Shown: positions 27,859 to 38,166, counted from the stretch's first letter. The stretch is 64,000 nt of DNA from Listeria monocytogenes (GCF_013282665.1 NZ_CP054041.1:2524001-2588000); one strand, 5' to 3'. The notes: generated by a model from the letters alone, not told the origin. Made by a program: numbers and translations.

Positions 27859-29526
27859 CTATACTTCCATAATAATTGGTAAAATCATTGGACGTCGTTT
27901 TGTTTGCTCAAATAAGTAGCGATTTAATTGATCGCGGATATCTTGTTTTAATTTCGCCCATTCAAAGCCGGTTTCTTGAAGATTTTTTTCGACAATTTTT
28001 GTGACAACTTTGGAAGACTCTTCAATTAAATGTTCTGATTCGCGCACGTAGATAAAGCCGCGTGAAATAATTTCAGGACCTGAAGTAATGGTTTTTGATT
28101 TGCGATTTAGTGTTACTACTACGATGAAAATACCGTCTTCTGAAAGCAATTTACGGTCGCGTAGTACGATGTTTCCAACGTCACCAACACCTAGTCCATC
28201 AATTAAAGTATTACCAGAATAAACACGATTGCCGGCTGTCATTTTATCATTTTTATATTCTAAAATTTCACCTTTACCAACGATAAATACTTCTGATTTC
28301 GCCATACCAACTTCATGAGCTAATTTAGCGTGGCTGATTAACATACGATACTCTCCGTGAACTGGAACAAAATATCTTGGTTTTAATAAGTTAATCATTA
28401 ATTTTAAATCTTCTTGGCTTGCATGGCCAGAGATGAATAGATTGTTACTCATAGTGAGCACTTTCGCGCCTGCTTTATAGAGCATATCCATTGTTTTCGC
28501 CATCATTGTTTCAAGAGATGGTGATGGCGTCGTCGTAATGTAAACAGTATCACCAGGTTTGATGTTGAATTGTGGATGGTTTCCTTTCGTCATTAATTGT
28601 AATGATTGGATTGGTTCTCCTAGATTGCCTGTTTCAATAATCGTAATTTCATCATCGCTATATTTTTTAAGTTCTTTTAACGGAACAATTAAGTCTTCTT
28701 CAATAACGATTTTACCTAAACTGCCAGCAATTTCGAAAACACGCTCTAGTTCTTTACCAACAATAGCGACTTTACGTTTGGTTGCAACAGAAGCATCAAG
28801 TACTTGTTGTAAGCGAATTAAATTAGAAGCTACACAAGCGACGATAATTCTGCCGTCTGCCATTCTAAAAGCATGTCTAATCTCTTCTTCAATTAAACTA
28901 TCGCTAGACGTTGTTCCAGGGTGCTCAGCCTCTGAACTATCTGAAAGTAAAGCTAGTACCCCTTTTTCGCCAAATTCTGCAATGTGGCTTAAATCAGAAG
29001 CATAGCCGTCCTTCGCTGATTGATCGAATTTGAAATCCCCTGTATAAACAATAGATCCTTCGCTTGTTTCAAGAACAATCCCAACAGAATCAGGAATAGT
29101 GTGGGTTGTACGGAAAAAGGAAACATCAATTTTTGAAAAGGATAAAGTTGTTTCTTCATTAACGACATGGAAATTCTTGAAGCGTAGTTTGCGGTGCTCT
29201 TTAAGTGCTGATTTTGCTAGGGCGATTGTTAATTCTGTCCCGTAAACAGGTGCTTTGATTTTTTGAAGTAAGTATGGCAATGCACCAATAGCATCTTCGT
29301 GACCATGCGTTAGGAAAATAGCTTTTACACGATCTTTATTTTCTTCTAAATATTTGAAATCAGGGATTACAATGTCGATTCCTAGTAATTCATTTTCTGG
29401 AAACATTAAGCCCGCATCTAATATAAAGATATCTTCGTCTATTTCTACTACATATAAATTTTTGCCACTTTCATCGACGCCGCCGAGTGGAATGATTTTT
29501 ATGTTTTTCGCTTTTTTTATTGTCAA
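27859..29526 (-). CDS. rnjB: Ribonuclease J2
   Basis: 555-residue metallo-beta-lactamase/beta-CASP RNase, the partner of RNase J1 in mRNA decay. The metal motif reads HGHEDA (His74, His76, Asp78, then Ala79) where J1 has a second His, a known mark of weakly active J2 proteins. DSSEAEHPG, the CASP-domain PVHGEYRM and the C-terminal beta domain follow. It starts with TTG at 29526 after AAAGGAGG at 9 nt. Last gene of a lysine/DAP operon, 19 bp after dapA, as rnjB is in Bacillus. Confidence 0.93.
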   Translation of the reverse strand: MTIKKAKNIKIIPLGGVDESGKNLYVVEIDEDIFILDAGLMFPENELLGIDIVIPDFKYLEENKDRVKAIFLTHGHEDAIGALPYLLQKIKAPVYGTELTIALAKSALKEHRKLRFKNFHVVNEETTLSFSKIDVSFFRTTHTIPDSVGIVLETSEGSIVYTGDFKFDQSAKDGYASDLSHIAEFGEKGVLALLSDSSEAEHPGTTSSDSLIEEEIRHAFRMADGRIIVACVASNLIRLQQVLDASVATKRKVAIVGKELERVFEIAGSLGKIVIEEDLIVPLKELKKYSDDEITIIETGNLGEPIQSLQLMTKGNHPQFNIKPGDTVYITTTPSPSLETMMAKTMDMLYKAGAKVLTMSNNLFISGHASQEDLKLMINLLKPRYFVPVHGEYRMLISHAKLAHEVGMAKSEVFIVGKGEILEYKNDKMTAGNRVYSGNTLIDGLGVGDVGNIVLRDRKLLSEDGIFIVVVTLNRKSKTITSGPEIISRGFIYVRESEHLIEESSKVVTKIVEKNLQETGFEWAKLKQDIRDQLNRYLFEQTKRRPMILPIIMEV

Positions 29527-29545
29527 AGCGTAGACCTCCTTTGAA

Positions 29546-30427
29546 CTATTTAGAAAGTCCTTCTAATATAGCTTGTAATTTCGTTCCTTGTTCAGCATTC
29601 AAATCTACAAGTGGTAGTCTTACAGGTCCAACACTAATGCCTTGTTGATTAAGTAAATATTTTGTTGGTGCTGGGTTTGGTACAGAGAATAAGCCGTTCA
29701 TGAGTGGCAATAATTCTCGGTGGATTTGAGCTGCTTTTTGCACTTTCCCATGCTCAAATGCTTGAATCATTTCTTGCATTTCATTTCCTACAACATGGCT
29801 AGCAACAGAAATAACGCCGTTTCCGCCTACTGCAAGGATTGGTAAAGTTAAGCTATCATCCCCACTGTACACTTGGAAATCGTTTGAAGTTTCAGCGATG
29901 ATTTTACTAATATTATCTAAATTACCACTAGATTCTTTTACGCCAACAATATTAGGTAATGCTGCTAAGCGAATAATGGTTTCTGGTTCGATATTAACCA
30001 CGCTACGACCAGGAATATTGTAAATAACTACTGGTAAATCAGAAGCTTCCGCAACCGCAGCAAAATGAGCATACAAGCCATCTTGATTTGGTTTATTGTA
30101 ATATGGTGCAACGATTAAAACGGCATCAATTCCACCAAGCGTGGCAACTTCTTTTGTAAACGCGATTGTTTCTGCTGTATTATTGGAGCCAGTCCCAGCA
30201 ATTAATTTTGCTCGTCCGTCATTTGTTTCGATTACTTGACGAAATAATTTCATTTTTTCATCATGCGACAAAGTTGGCGATTCACCTGTTGTTCCGGCGA
30301 TTACTAAACCGTCTGAGCCATTTTCGATTAAGTGGTTCACGAGATGATGAATTCTTTTTTTGCATACTTTATCTTTTTCTGGGTGAATTGGTGTCACCAT
30401 TGCTGTAATTACTTTCCCTAAATCCAT
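29546..30427 (-). CDS. dapA: 4-hydroxy-tetrahydrodipicolinate synthase
   Basis: Condenses pyruvate and aspartate semialdehyde, the first committed step to DAP and lysine. 293-residue TIM barrel. The Schiff-base lysine is in VGVKESSGN near residue 160, the catalytic Tyr in VVIYNIPGRS, and the Thr pair in AGTTGESPTL. ATG at 30427 with AAGGAGG. It lies 14 bp after lysC in the same operon, supplying DAP for peptidoglycan. Confidence 0.96.
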   Translation of the reverse strand: MDLGKVITAMVTPIHPEKDKVCKKRIHHLVNHLIENGSDGLVIAGTTGESPTLSHDEKMKLFRQVIETNDGRAKLIAGTGSNNTAETIAFTKEVATLGGIDAVLIVAPYYNKPNQDGLYAHFAAVAEASDLPVVIYNIPGRSVVNIEPETIIRLAALPNIVGVKESSGNLDNISKIIAETSNDFQVYSGDDSLTLPILAVGGNGVISVASHVVGNEMQEMIQAFEHGKVQKAAQIHRELLPLMNGLFSVPNPAPTKYLLNQQGISVGPVRLPLVDLNAEQGTKLQAILEGLSK

Positions 30428-30441
30428 CTTTCATTTCCTCC

Positions 30442-31653
30442 TTACTTAATTTCCAAACAAAATACGTCGTGAAGGGCATTGACTGCTGAAATTAAGTCCT
30501 CTTCTCTTACTAATACCCAAATAGTAGTATGACTATCCGCCGACTGTAAAATGGGGATGTTTTTTTCAGATAATGCGCCAACGATTTTTGCAGTAACACC
30601 GGGAACGCCTGTGATTCCGGCACCAACAATAGAAACTTTCGCACAAGCTTGTCGTACAGATGTTTCTAAGGCCTCGTCTTCTAATAGTTGTTTCACTACA
30701 TGAGATTTTTCCTCTGGCACCGTAAAAATGACAGAGTTGGTAGAGATGTTAATAAAGTCAAGGCTGATTCCTGCATCTGCTAATATTTTAAAAGCTAGTT
30801 GTTGTGCTTTTACTGTATCCGTTTGTACAGATATTTGTGTTAAATTGGTTACATGAGCTACGCCGGTTACCATCCGTTCTTTCACATCAAAATGACCTGA
30901 ATCATCGGCTAACGAAGTAACAAGTGTTCCACTGCTTTCCAAATAGGTAGAACGAATCCGCATAGGGATTTTTGCAGTCATCGCGATTTCAACTGCACGT
31001 GGATGGATAACTTTTGCTCCTTGGTAAGCCATATTGCTTACTTCATTATAGCTTACTCGTGGAAGTGAACGTGCATGCTCCACTATCCGAGGATCTGCTG
31101 TCATCATACCGTCTACATCTGTAAAAATATCAATGTAGTCAGCTTGCAACGAAACCCCAAGTGCTGCTGCAGATGTATCACTTCCACCACGTCCGAGTGT
31201 CGTAATATCCCCATTTGCGGTAATTCCTTGAAAACCAGCAACCACTGCAACATCCAGCTCGGCTAATGCATTTTTCAAACGAGTTGTGTCGACTTCTGTT
31301 ATTTTAGCATTTAAATGGTCATTTGATGTAAAGATGCCCGCTTGTCCACCAGAAAAAGCTTCTGCTTTAATATCTGCTTCTTTTAACATATTGGTAAATA
31401 CCGATGCGGAAATCGTTTCGCCAACAGATAGTAGTGTATCTTGTTCTCTTGCTGTTAACTTGGTATTTTTAGCACCAATAAGTTCTAACAAAGTATCTGT
31501 TGCATAAGGATCCCCGTATCTACCAATTGCCGAAACGACAACAACTACTTTATAACCTTCGTTTAGTACTTGCTTGATGTGGTTGAATGCCATCAGACGG
31601 GATTTTTCATTTTGTACGGATGTTCCGCCAAATTTTTGAACTATAATTTTCAT
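30442..31653 (-). CDS. lysC: Aspartate kinase
   Basis: Phosphorylates aspartate, the entry to lysine, threonine and methionine. 403 residues: N-terminal kinase domain (KFGGTSVQNEKSR start, TLGRGGSDTSA nucleotide loop, FTDVDGMMTADPR) and two C-terminal ACT domains (about 265-400) for feedback control. The operon position with asd and dapA resembles the DAP-regulated DapG isozyme of Bacillus, so dapG may be the better name. ATG at 31653 after AGAGGTG, 11 bp after asd. Confidence 0.94.
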   Translation of the reverse strand: MKIIVQKFGGTSVQNEKSRLMAFNHIKQVLNEGYKVVVVVSAIGRYGDPYATDTLLELIGAKNTKLTAREQDTLLSVGETISASVFTNMLKEADIKAEAFSGGQAGIFTSNDHLNAKITEVDTTRLKNALAELDVAVVAGFQGITANGDITTLGRGGSDTSAAALGVSLQADYIDIFTDVDGMMTADPRIVEHARSLPRVSYNEVSNMAYQGAKVIHPRAVEIAMTAKIPMRIRSTYLESSGTLVTSLADDSGHFDVKERMVTGVAHVTNLTQISVQTDTVKAQQLAFKILADAGISLDFINISTNSVIFTVPEEKSHVVKQLLEDEALETSVRQACAKVSIVGAGITGVPGVTAKIVGALSEKNIPILQSADSHTTIWVLVREEDLISAVNALHDVFCLEIK

Positions 31654-31664
31654 TACTTACACCT

Positions 31665-32708
31665 CTAAATAATTGCTAGTTTGACTAAACTTTCAGCTAT
31701 TTGAATCGAATTCCATGCGGCACCTTTTAGTAGGTTGTCAGACACAATCCACATGTGAAAGCCTTTAGAATCGTCTATATCCGCACGAATACGACCAACA
31801 AATACTTCTTTTTTACCAGCAGCTTGAACTGCTTGCGGGTATACTTGATTAGCTGGATCATCTTCAAGTACAACACCAGGTGCATTTTTTAACGTATTTT
31901 GGATTTCATTAGCAGTTACGCCTTCTTTATCCACTTCAATATAAACACTTTCGGAGTGGCCGCTAACTACTGGAATACGAACGCACGTAGCGGAAACTTT
32001 TATAGCATTATCTTCCATGATTTTTTTCGTTTCATTGATCATTTTCATTTCTTCATATGTATAATCATTCTCTGTGAAAACGTCAATTTGTGGTAAAGCA
32101 TTAAAAGCGATTGGGTAATGTTTTTTGTCCCCTTTAACGGGCATGATTTGTGGAGTGAATTCTTTACCATCTAAAACAGCTCTACTACCGTCTTTTAATT
32201 CTTGAATGGCACTTACGCCAGAGCCAGAAACAGCTTGATAAGTAGAAACAATAATACGATTTAAGCCAAATGCTTCTCGAATCGGTTCGAGGGCTGCTAC
32301 CATTTGAATAGTGGAACAGTTAGGATTAGCAATAATACCATTATGAGAAAAAAGTGCTTTTTCATTCACTTCTGGAACGACTAATGGAACAGTTGGGTCC
32401 ATCCGGTAAGCGCTTGTGTTGTCAATGACAATGGCGCCGCGTTTAACCGCTTCTTTTGCAAGCGCTTTGGAAACAGAACCACCAGCACTGAATAAAGCAA
32501 TATCAACGCCTTCAAAACTTTCAGGTGTTGCTTCTTGAATGATTACTTCTTCCCCGCGGAAAGATAGTTTTTTTCCAGCAGAACGAATAGAAGACAAGAA
32601 TGAAACTTGCTTTATCTTAAAAGTCGCCGCCTCTTCTAGTAATTCAATCATTTGGGTACCAACTGCACCAGTGGCACCTACAACTGCGACATGATAGCTT
32701 TTTGTCAT
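31665..32708 (-). CDS. asd: Aspartate-semialdehyde dehydrogenase
   Basis: Reduces aspartyl phosphate to the semialdehyde with NADPH. 347 residues. The N-terminal Rossmann motif is [10 protein letters not shown], the active-site Cys is in [10 protein letters not shown], and the catalytic His lies in [14 protein letters not shown]. First gene of asd-lysC-dapA-rnjB. ATG at 32708 after AAGGAGG. The leader carries a 7-bp hairpin but no lysine riboswitch that I can recognise. Confidence 0.96.
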   Translation of the reverse strand: MTKSYHVAVVGATGAVGTQMIELLEEAATFKIKQVSFLSSIRSAGKKLSFRGEEVIIQEATPESFEGVDIALFSAGGSVSKALAKEAVKRGAIVIDNTSAYRMDPTVPLVVPEVNEKALFSHNGIIANPNCSTIQMVAALEPIREAFGLNRIIVSTYQAVSGSGVSAIQELKDGSRAVLDGKEFTPQIMPVKGDKKHYPIAFNALPQIDVFTENDYTYEEMKMINETKKIMEDNAIKVSATCVRIPVVSGHSESVYIEVDKEGVTANEIQNTLKNAPGVVLEDDPANQVYPQAVQAAGKKEVFVGRIRADIDDSKGFHMWIVSDNLLKGAAWNSIQIAESLVKLAII

Positions 32709-32741
32709 AGTTTACAATTCCTCCTTCAATTTAATCCTCGT

Positions 32742-32763
32742 ATTTCTGCCTAAAAACAGAAAT
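32742..32763 (-). other. Hairpin in the asd leader
   Basis: ATTTCTG and CAGAAAT arms with an 8-nt loop between the predicted transcription start and the asd SD. There is no T run, so it is not a terminator; role unknown. Confidence 0.4.
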
Positions 32764-32786
32764 CTGGTTAATTTTACACTTACTTT

Positions 32787-32795
32787 ATCATACCA
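32787..32795 (-). promoter_or_regulatory. Extended -10 promoter of asd
   Basis: Minus strand TGG-TATGAT with no recognisable -35 box. Confidence 0.5.
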
Positions 32796-32865
32796 TAATC
32801 AAAGCCATTTCGCAGGTTTTTATATGCATTAGCAACTATTTTTTTAAATTGTTTGTTAGTTTGAA

Positions 32866-32901
32866 ATAAAAAAACCACTTTCACGTAAATGAAAGTGGTT
32901 T
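32866..32901 (-). terminator. Terminator of the class B PBP gene
   Basis: AAACCACTTTCA (32872-32883) and TGAAAGTGGTTT (32890-32901), perfect 12-bp arms, followed by a T run on the minus strand. Confidence 0.92.
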
Positions 32902-32905
32902 CTGA

Positions 32906-35071
32906 TTAATTTTCGGTTTGTTCCGACTGTGCTTTTGCAGCAGCTTCTTTGTTATTAATTGGTTGTTCTACTTTGGACTCGTCTTTATTCGATTCAGCAC
33001 GTTCTTTTTTAAGCTCAAAGTATTTATCAAATACTTCTTTGGAAATTTTCATGTTTGTTTTTTGGTCAGTACCATAGGGACGATAAATCCATGGGACAAC
33101 AACGGAAATAGCTATTTCTGGTTTTTCAACTGGCGCATAGCCGACGAATGTTGTATTCCAAACGCTGGCCATTTTGTTACCTTCTTTTGGACCATCATAG
33201 AATGCATCCGCTGTTCCTGTTTTACCTGCAACATCGTAATCACTTGATGTGAAAACAGTTCTGGCAGTACCAGTGGAACCATGAGTTACTTCATAGAATC
33301 CTTGTTGTACTGTTTTTATATCACTTTCGGAAACACCAATTTTATTTAATACTTTTGGTTCGTTTGCTGTTGCAAGCGTTCCAACAGAGTCCCCATTAGT
33401 ACTTGGATTTCTAATTTCTTTTACCATACTTGGTGCGATTCTTGAACCACCGTTGGCAATCGTAGAAACATATTGAGCCATTTGTAATGGTGTGTAAGAG
33501 TCATATTGTCCGATGGCAAAATCGAGAATTTTACCGATTGTTTGGTCGTCCCCTTTGTACCCAGTTTGTTCACCTGGAAGGTCAATACCTGTTTTTACAC
33601 CTAGGCCGAATTGGTTATAGTAATAACGCATATCATCAAAGGTGCTAAGCGGTGCTCTAAGTGGGCCATTTGGTACATAATTGGCACCACCCATTTTCAT
33701 TGCGACTTGGTACATATAAGAGTTAGAAGAAATTTCTAAAGCTCCTACAGGATCAAGTGGTCTATTACCAGCCCCAGTTCTGTTGAACCAAGAACTCTTT
33801 GCTTTAGTTCCTTTTAGTGCAATTGGTTGGTCGGTGAAAACGGTTTTGTTTGTAATGGCACCGTCCATAATACCACCAAGGATAGTAGAACCTTTGACAG
33901 CGGAACCCATTGCGTAGGCAGTTGTAAACGTACCTAGGGAATAATCTTCAAATTCTCCTTTGTCATTAAGTTTTTGACCAGCTAGTGCAAGAACTTCTCC
34001 AGAATATGGGTCCATTGCAACAACAAAGGCGCGGTCAAACAAATCTGAACCAGCATATTGTTTCCCTTGCTTGATGTTTTTTTGGAGAATTTCTTCTACT
34101 GCTTTTTGGAACTCGACATCAACAGAAAGAACTAAATCTTTCCCTTTGGAGCCCTCGTACTTGCTGACAGTCTCGATAATGTTTCCTTTTGAATCAAGTA
34201 CACTTTCAGACTGAGATTTGGATCCAGCGAGCACACTTTCATATTGAGCTTCTAAATAACTTTTACCAACACGGTCATTTCGGCTATATCCTTGAGATAA
34301 ATAGTACTCTGCCTTATCTTTTGGTAAACCTTCTTTTGCCGTAGAAACAGAACCTAAAATCGAGCGTAATGTTTCATCGTATGTGTAGTAACGATTCCAA
34401 TCGGTAGTCGTATCTACACCAGGTAAACTGTCCATGTTTTCACTAACACGAGCAATCTCTTCATCCGTTACATTTTTATTTTTTACAACAGATTCGGTCA
34501 TTGCATAACCAGTGGTCATTTTTTTATAAATCGTTGCTACTTTTAGGTCTTCGCTCGTTAAGTTAGCAATATCTTCTTTCGTTACTTTATCTACTTGAAT
34601 TTTGTATGCTTTGGATGAATCAAGCGCTTGTTCTTTCGCGGATAAGCGATTTAACGATTCGGTTTGATGCGTTAAAATCCAGTAATCTTTTAAATCACGG
34701 TCCGTTAACTTTTCTGGTTCAACGGTGATTAGTTTTTGAAGCGTTTGAGCTACGTGAAGTGTTTCTGCCGTTTCTGTTTGTTGACTACGTGTATACGTAA
34801 TGGATTTGACAGCTGAATTACCAACTAATAAATTGTAATTCCGATCATAAATGCTACCGCGTGGCACATTTTTGGAAACTGTTACGTTATCTGTTTCTTC
34901 TAATTGGCGTTTGTACGTATCCCCTTGGACGATTTGAACAATACCAAGTCGTAAAATCAATACAGAAAATAATATAAAAATAATAAAGAATAGAATATTT
35001 AAACGTAGTGGAATGATGGCGCGTTTCTTCTTAGTGGAATCTTTTTTCTTTTTTCTAAAATTTAGTTTCAC
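32906..35071 (-). CDS. pbpB1: Class B penicillin-binding protein (elongation transpeptidase)
   Basis: 721 residues. A cytoplasmic Lys/Arg-rich start and a single membrane helix (about 22-45) anchor the protein. A dimerisation domain (about 60-330) and transpeptidase domain (about 340-680) follow. Active-site motifs are SAVK, SSN (EISSNSYM) and KTGTA. It cross-links peptidoglycan on the outer face. It resembles Bacillus PbpA/PbpH and the protein called PBPB1 in Listeria. Start is GTG at 35071; the nearby ATG at 35075 is out of frame. The C-terminal tail is rich in Glu, Lys and Ala. Confidence 0.93.
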   Translation of the reverse strand: MKLNFRKKKKDSTKKKRAIIPLRLNILFFIIFILFSVLILRLGIVQIVQGDTYKRQLEETDNVTVSKNVPRGSIYDRNYNLLVGNSAVKSITYTRSQQTETAETLHVAQTLQKLITVEPEKLTDRDLKDYWILTHQTESLNRLSAKEQALDSSKAYKIQVDKVTKEDIANLTSEDLKVATIYKKMTTGYAMTESVVKNKNVTDEEIARVSENMDSLPGVDTTTDWNRYYTYDETLRSILGSVSTAKEGLPKDKAEYYLSQGYSRNDRVGKSYLEAQYESVLAGSKSQSESVLDSKGNIIETVSKYEGSKGKDLVLSVDVEFQKAVEEILQKNIKQGKQYAGSDLFDRAFVVAMDPYSGEVLALAGQKLNDKGEFEDYSLGTFTTAYAMGSAVKGSTILGGIMDGAITNKTVFTDQPIALKGTKAKSSWFNRTGAGNRPLDPVGALEISSNSYMYQVAMKMGGANYVPNGPLRAPLSTFDDMRYYYNQFGLGVKTGIDLPGEQTGYKGDDQTIGKILDFAIGQYDSYTPLQMAQYVSTIANGGSRIAPSMVKEIRNPSTNGDSVGTLATANEPKVLNKIGVSESDIKTVQQGFYEVTHGSTGTARTVFTSSDYDVAGKTGTADAFYDGPKEGNKMASVWNTTFVGYAPVEKPEIAISVVVPWIYRPYGTDQKTNMKISKEVFDKYFELKKERAESNKDESKVEQPINNKEAAAKAQSEQTEN

Positions 35072-35167
35072 GCATAGTTACCTCACTTTTCAATAATACC
35101 TTTCCCTATTGTAGCTGAAATAACATCATTTTTCCACTGTAAGTTCATTAGAAATTCATTAGAAATT

Positions 35168-35193
35168 AAAAAAGACCCACCGAAGTGAGTCTT
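35168..35193 (-). terminator. sodA terminator
   Basis: AAGACCCAC (35172-35180) and GTGAGTCTT (35185-35193) with a UUCG loop on the minus strand and a T run after it. Confidence 0.88.
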
Positions 35194-35200
35194 ATGATTA

Positions 35201-35809
35201 TTATTTAGCTGCGTCAAAGCGTTTATTAGCTTCATCCCAGTTAATAACATTCCAAAATGTGTCGATATATTCAGGACGACGGTTTTGGAATTTAAGGTAG
35301 TAAGCATGTTCCCAAACATCCAAGCCAAGAACTGGTGTTTTGCCATCGCTTAGTGGAGAATCTTGGTTAGCTGTAGAAACGATTTCTAATTTACCGTTGT
35401 TAACTACTAGCCAAGCCCAGCCAGAACCAAAACGTGCTGCAGCTGCTGCATTGAATTTTTCTTTAAATTCATCAAAAGTACCGAATTCGCTTTCGATAGC
35501 TGCTTTTAAGTTACCTGTTGGAGCTCCGCCACCATTTGGGCTAAGGATAGACCAGAATAATGTATGGTTAGCATGACCGCCACCGTGGTTACGAACAGCG
35601 CCGCGAATATCTTCAGGAACGCTATCTAAGTTAGCTACTAACTCCTCCGCAGATTTGCTTGCAAGTTCAGGATGACCAGCAACCGCTTCGTTTAGTTTTG
35701 TTACATAAGTATTGTGGTGCTTCGTATAGTGAATTTCCATTGTTTCTTTATCAAAATTCGGCTCCAAAGCATCATAAGTATAAGGTAATTTAGGTAATTC
35801 GTAAGTCAT
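35201..35809 (-). CDS. sodA: Superoxide dismutase [Mn]
   Basis: Dismutates superoxide in the cytoplasm. 202 residues of the Fe/Mn family. Metal ligands are His27 (EIHYTKHH), the His in [10 protein letters not shown], and Asp and His in [18 protein letters not shown] and the C-terminal [15 protein letters not shown] match Mn-type enzymes. ATG at 35809 after AAGGAGG. Monocistronic, with its own terminator. Confidence 0.96.
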   Translation of the reverse strand: MTYELPKLPYTYDALEPNFDKETMEIHYTKHHNTYVTKLNEAVAGHPELASKSAEELVANLDSVPEDIRGAVRNHGGGHANHTLFWSILSPNGGGAPTGNLKAAIESEFGTFDEFKEKFNAAAAARFGSGWAWLVVNNGKLEIVSTANQDSPLSDGKTPVLGLDVWEHAYYLKFQNRRPEYIDTFWNVINWDEANKRFDAAK

Positions 35810-35929
35810 TAAAAATTCCTCCTTGTATTGTTTTTACGTGAAAAGAAATGACATATAAGGCAAAAGTTTCATGTCCTATTTCGTTAGAACTACACTTAGC
35901 CTTAAAAACAGTTTCTTCTTACACCATTT

Positions 35930-35958
35930 AGCCTACCATGCTCCTGAAATGCTTGCAA
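35930..35958 (-). promoter_or_regulatory. Weak candidate sodA promoter
   Basis: Minus strand TTGCAA (35953-35958), 17 nt ending in TGG, TAGGCT (35930-35935). The -10 is poor. The 301-bp gap to the DUF1189 gene otherwise holds only that gene's promoter. Confidence 0.3.
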
Positions 35959-35984
35959 TTTTTCTGCTCAGTGATGTTTCAACA

Positions 35985-36013
35985 TTGATTTTGCAGCCAT
36001 TTCAAGCTATGAT
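35985..36013 (+). promoter_or_regulatory. Promoter of the DUF1189 gene
   Basis: TTGATT (35985-35990), 17 nt, TATGAT (36008-36013). Confidence 0.72.
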
Positions 36014-36110
36014 TAAGCTTAGGTGGAAAAAATGCGTTCTTTTGCACATACATGTATCTTTTTCCCTGAAACCCAAAAGTTAAACCATTAGGCGAGGTGT
36101 TGAAAAAAGA

Positions 36111-36911
36111 ATGAATATTTTTAAACGCTTCTGGAAGAGTTTATACTCCCCTGCGGATATAGCATCGTTTCGAAATGATAAAATCAGAAAAAGCATCGTG
36201 TACATTATTGTTTTATCTTTTGTGACATTCCTTCCATTAGCATACTTTACGAACATTACGACGAAAAATGCACTCAAAGTTGGCGAAGAAACCATTACCA
36301 ATGAAATTCCAGATTTTAAAGTGACGGACGGTAAATTAGTGTTAACGGATGATAATGTAAAAAATATACCAATCTCCATTGATCAAGATGAACTACATAT
36401 TTATTTTGATGCTTCTGGAACACTAGATAAAGATGATGTAGATAATAAAATTGCTTCTTATGATAGTGCCGTAGCTTTTCTTTCAGATAGTATTTATATT
36501 ACTGCAGCTGGCGTTTCCCAATCTGTTAGTTATGATACCGCCGGAATTAGTGATAAAGCAGATTTAGTTCATTTATATAATTCGATTGAGTCATTAGCGA
36601 AGTACTTTATTCCAATCGCTTTACTGGTACTCTTTATCTTTACGCTAGGTTCAGTGTTCTTCCGAGTGGCACTCTATGCGCTTTTCGGATTTATTCTTTC
36701 TGGATTTGGCAGAACCGGTATCGCCTTCCGACAAAATTGGATGATTGCTTCTTATAGTATTACTCTAGCAGCAGTTTTCACCATGATTATGGAAGCTTTA
36801 CAAATTATTGTTCCTTTTGGAATGGAAATTAATATGGTCGTGAGCATGATTTTTGTTTTCCTTGCAATTCGCGCCATTCCTCCAAGCGAACCAACGATTT
36901 TAGAAAAATAA
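36111..36911 (+). CDS. DUF1189 membrane protein
   Basis: 266 residues. The start FKRFWKSLYSPADIASFR is the family signature. One helix (about 30-48) is followed by an extracytoplasmic domain (about 50-155) and four helices (about 160-255). DUF1189 proteins are Firmicute membrane proteins of unknown function; one is reported near maltose uptake genes elsewhere, but no such context exists here. ATG at 36111 after GAGGTG. Followed by its own terminator and ispG. Confidence 0.85.
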   Translation: MNIFKRFWKSLYSPADIASFRNDKIRKSIVYIIVLSFVTFLPLAYFTNITTKNALKVGEETITNEIPDFKVTDGKLVLTDDNVKNIPISIDQDELHIYFDASGTLDKDDVDNKIASYDSAVAFLSDSIYITAAGVSQSVSYDTAGISDKADLVHLYNSIESLAKYFIPIALLVLFIFTLGSVFFRVALYALFGFILSGFGRTGIAFRQNWMIASYSITLAAVFTMIMEALQIIVPFGMEINMVVSMIFVFLAIRAIPPSEPTILEK

Positions 36912-36916
36912 ACTTT

Positions 36917-36945
36917 AGCCACTTGCATGTGTAAGTGGCTTTTTT
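36917..36945 (+). terminator. Terminator after the DUF1189 gene
   Basis: AGCCACTT (36917-36924) pairs with AAGTGGCT (36933-36940), then a T run. Confidence 0.88.
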
Positions 36946-36979
36946 GTTGCTTCATTCACGTGATTTTGTTTTACGAAAA

Positions 36980-36988
36980 TGGTATGAT
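36980..36988 (+). promoter_or_regulatory. Extended -10 promoter of ispG
   Basis: TGG-TATGAT with a poor -35 region, just after the preceding terminator. Confidence 0.5.
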
Positions 36989-37024
36989 AAAAAAACCAAA
37001 ACTAGACTTAAAGGAGCGATTTCT

Positions 37025-38119
37025 TTGAAGGAAAGAATATCTCGCGAACATACTCGCCCAGTCCAAGTAGGAAATTTAATTATTGGTGGGAATAAGGAAT
37101 TAACGATTCAAAGTATGACTACTACTAAGACTCATGATGTCGAAGCAACAGTGGCAGAGATTCACCGATTAGAAGAAGCAGGCTGTCAAATTGTACGAGT
37201 AGCCTGTCCGGATGAACGTGCAGCGAATGCCCTTAGTGCTATCAAGCAAAGGATTCATATTCCGCTTGTAGCAGATATTCATTTTGATTACCGATTAGCA
37301 CTTAAAGCCATTGATGCTGGTGTTGATAAAATTAGAATTAATCCAGGTAATATTGGTCGACGTGATCGAGTTGAAAAAGTGGTTAATGCTGCTAAAGCGA
37401 AAAATATCCCAATCCGTATTGGGGTTAATGCTGGTAGTTTAGAAAAGAAAATCATTCAAAAGTACGGATATCCGACTGCGGATGGCATGGTAGAAAGCGC
37501 ACTTGCTCATATCAAAATCCTCGAAGATTTAGATTTTTATGATATCATTGTTTCTCTAAAAGCATCCGATGTCAATTTAGCAATCGAGGCATATGATAAA
37601 GCGAGTCGAGCATTTAATTACCCACTTCATCTAGGGATTACAGAATCTGGTACACAATTTGCTGGAGGGATAAAAAGTGCAGCCGGACTTGGAGCAATCC
37701 TTAGTTTAGGTATCGGGAACACCCTACGTGTATCTCTTAGCGCTGATCCTGTAGAAGAAATAAAAGTAGCCAGAGAAGTATTAAAATCATTTGGCCTTGC
37801 TTTTAATGCCGCAACACTTATATCTTGCCCTACTTGTGGTCGAATCGAGATTGATTTGATTCGTATCGCTAATGAAGTGGAGGAATACATAGCAACGATT
37901 AAAGCTCCAATTAAAGTAGCTGTTCTAGGCTGTGCAGTCAACGGTCCTGGGGAAGCTCGTGAGGCAGATATTGGAATTGCTGGATCCAATGGAGAAGGAT
38001 TGCTTTTTAGACATGGCAAAATCATTCGAAAAGTACCGGAAACCATTATGGTAGATGAATTAAAAAAAGAAATCGATCTGTTGTCAGAAGAATATTTTAA
38101 GAAAAAAATAGATTTTTAG
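37025..38119 (+). CDS. ispG: 4-hydroxy-3-methylbut-2-enyl diphosphate synthase
   Basis: Penultimate MEP-pathway step: converts ME-cPP to HMBPP using a 4Fe-4S cluster. 364 residues. An N-terminal TIM barrel ([22 protein letters not shown]) is followed by a C-terminal cluster domain with SCPTCGR and GCAVNGPGE cysteines. The start is TTG at 37025 with AAAGGAG 8 nt upstream; the frame extends further up but through the promoter. Its presence with mvaS and ispH shows both isoprenoid routes in one region. Confidence 0.95.
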   Translation: MKERISREHTRPVQVGNLIIGGNKELTIQSMTTTKTHDVEATVAEIHRLEEAGCQIVRVACPDERAANALSAIKQRIHIPLVADIHFDYRLALKAIDAGVDKIRINPGNIGRRDRVEKVVNAAKAKNIPIRIGVNAGSLEKKIIQKYGYPTADGMVESALAHIKILEDLDFYDIIVSLKASDVNLAIEAYDKASRAFNYPLHLGITESGTQFAGGIKSAAGLGAILSLGIGNTLRVSLSADPVEEIKVAREVLKSFGLAFNAATLISCPTCGRIEIDLIRIANEVEEYIATIKAPIKVAVLGCAVNGPGEAREADIGIAGSNGEGLLFRHGKIIRKVPETIMVDELKKEIDLLSEEYFKKKIDF

Positions 38120-38166
38120 AACCTGAACGAATTATATTTAGGTTTTTGTTTCAAGGGGGAGTTTTG

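Noticed and set aside
32709-32800. Lysine riboswitch before asd
   Set aside because: The leader is too short and none of the conserved L-box blocks are present; only a small hairpin is seen.
35144-35165. Tandem TTCATTAGAAA x2 between sodA and the PBP gene
   Set aside because: Only two 11-bp units in AT-rich DNA; most likely chance or slippage with no clear role.
35871-36083. 70-codon frame upstream of the DUF1189 gene
   Set aside because: No SD, it overlaps the predicted DUF1189 promoter, and it resembles no family.
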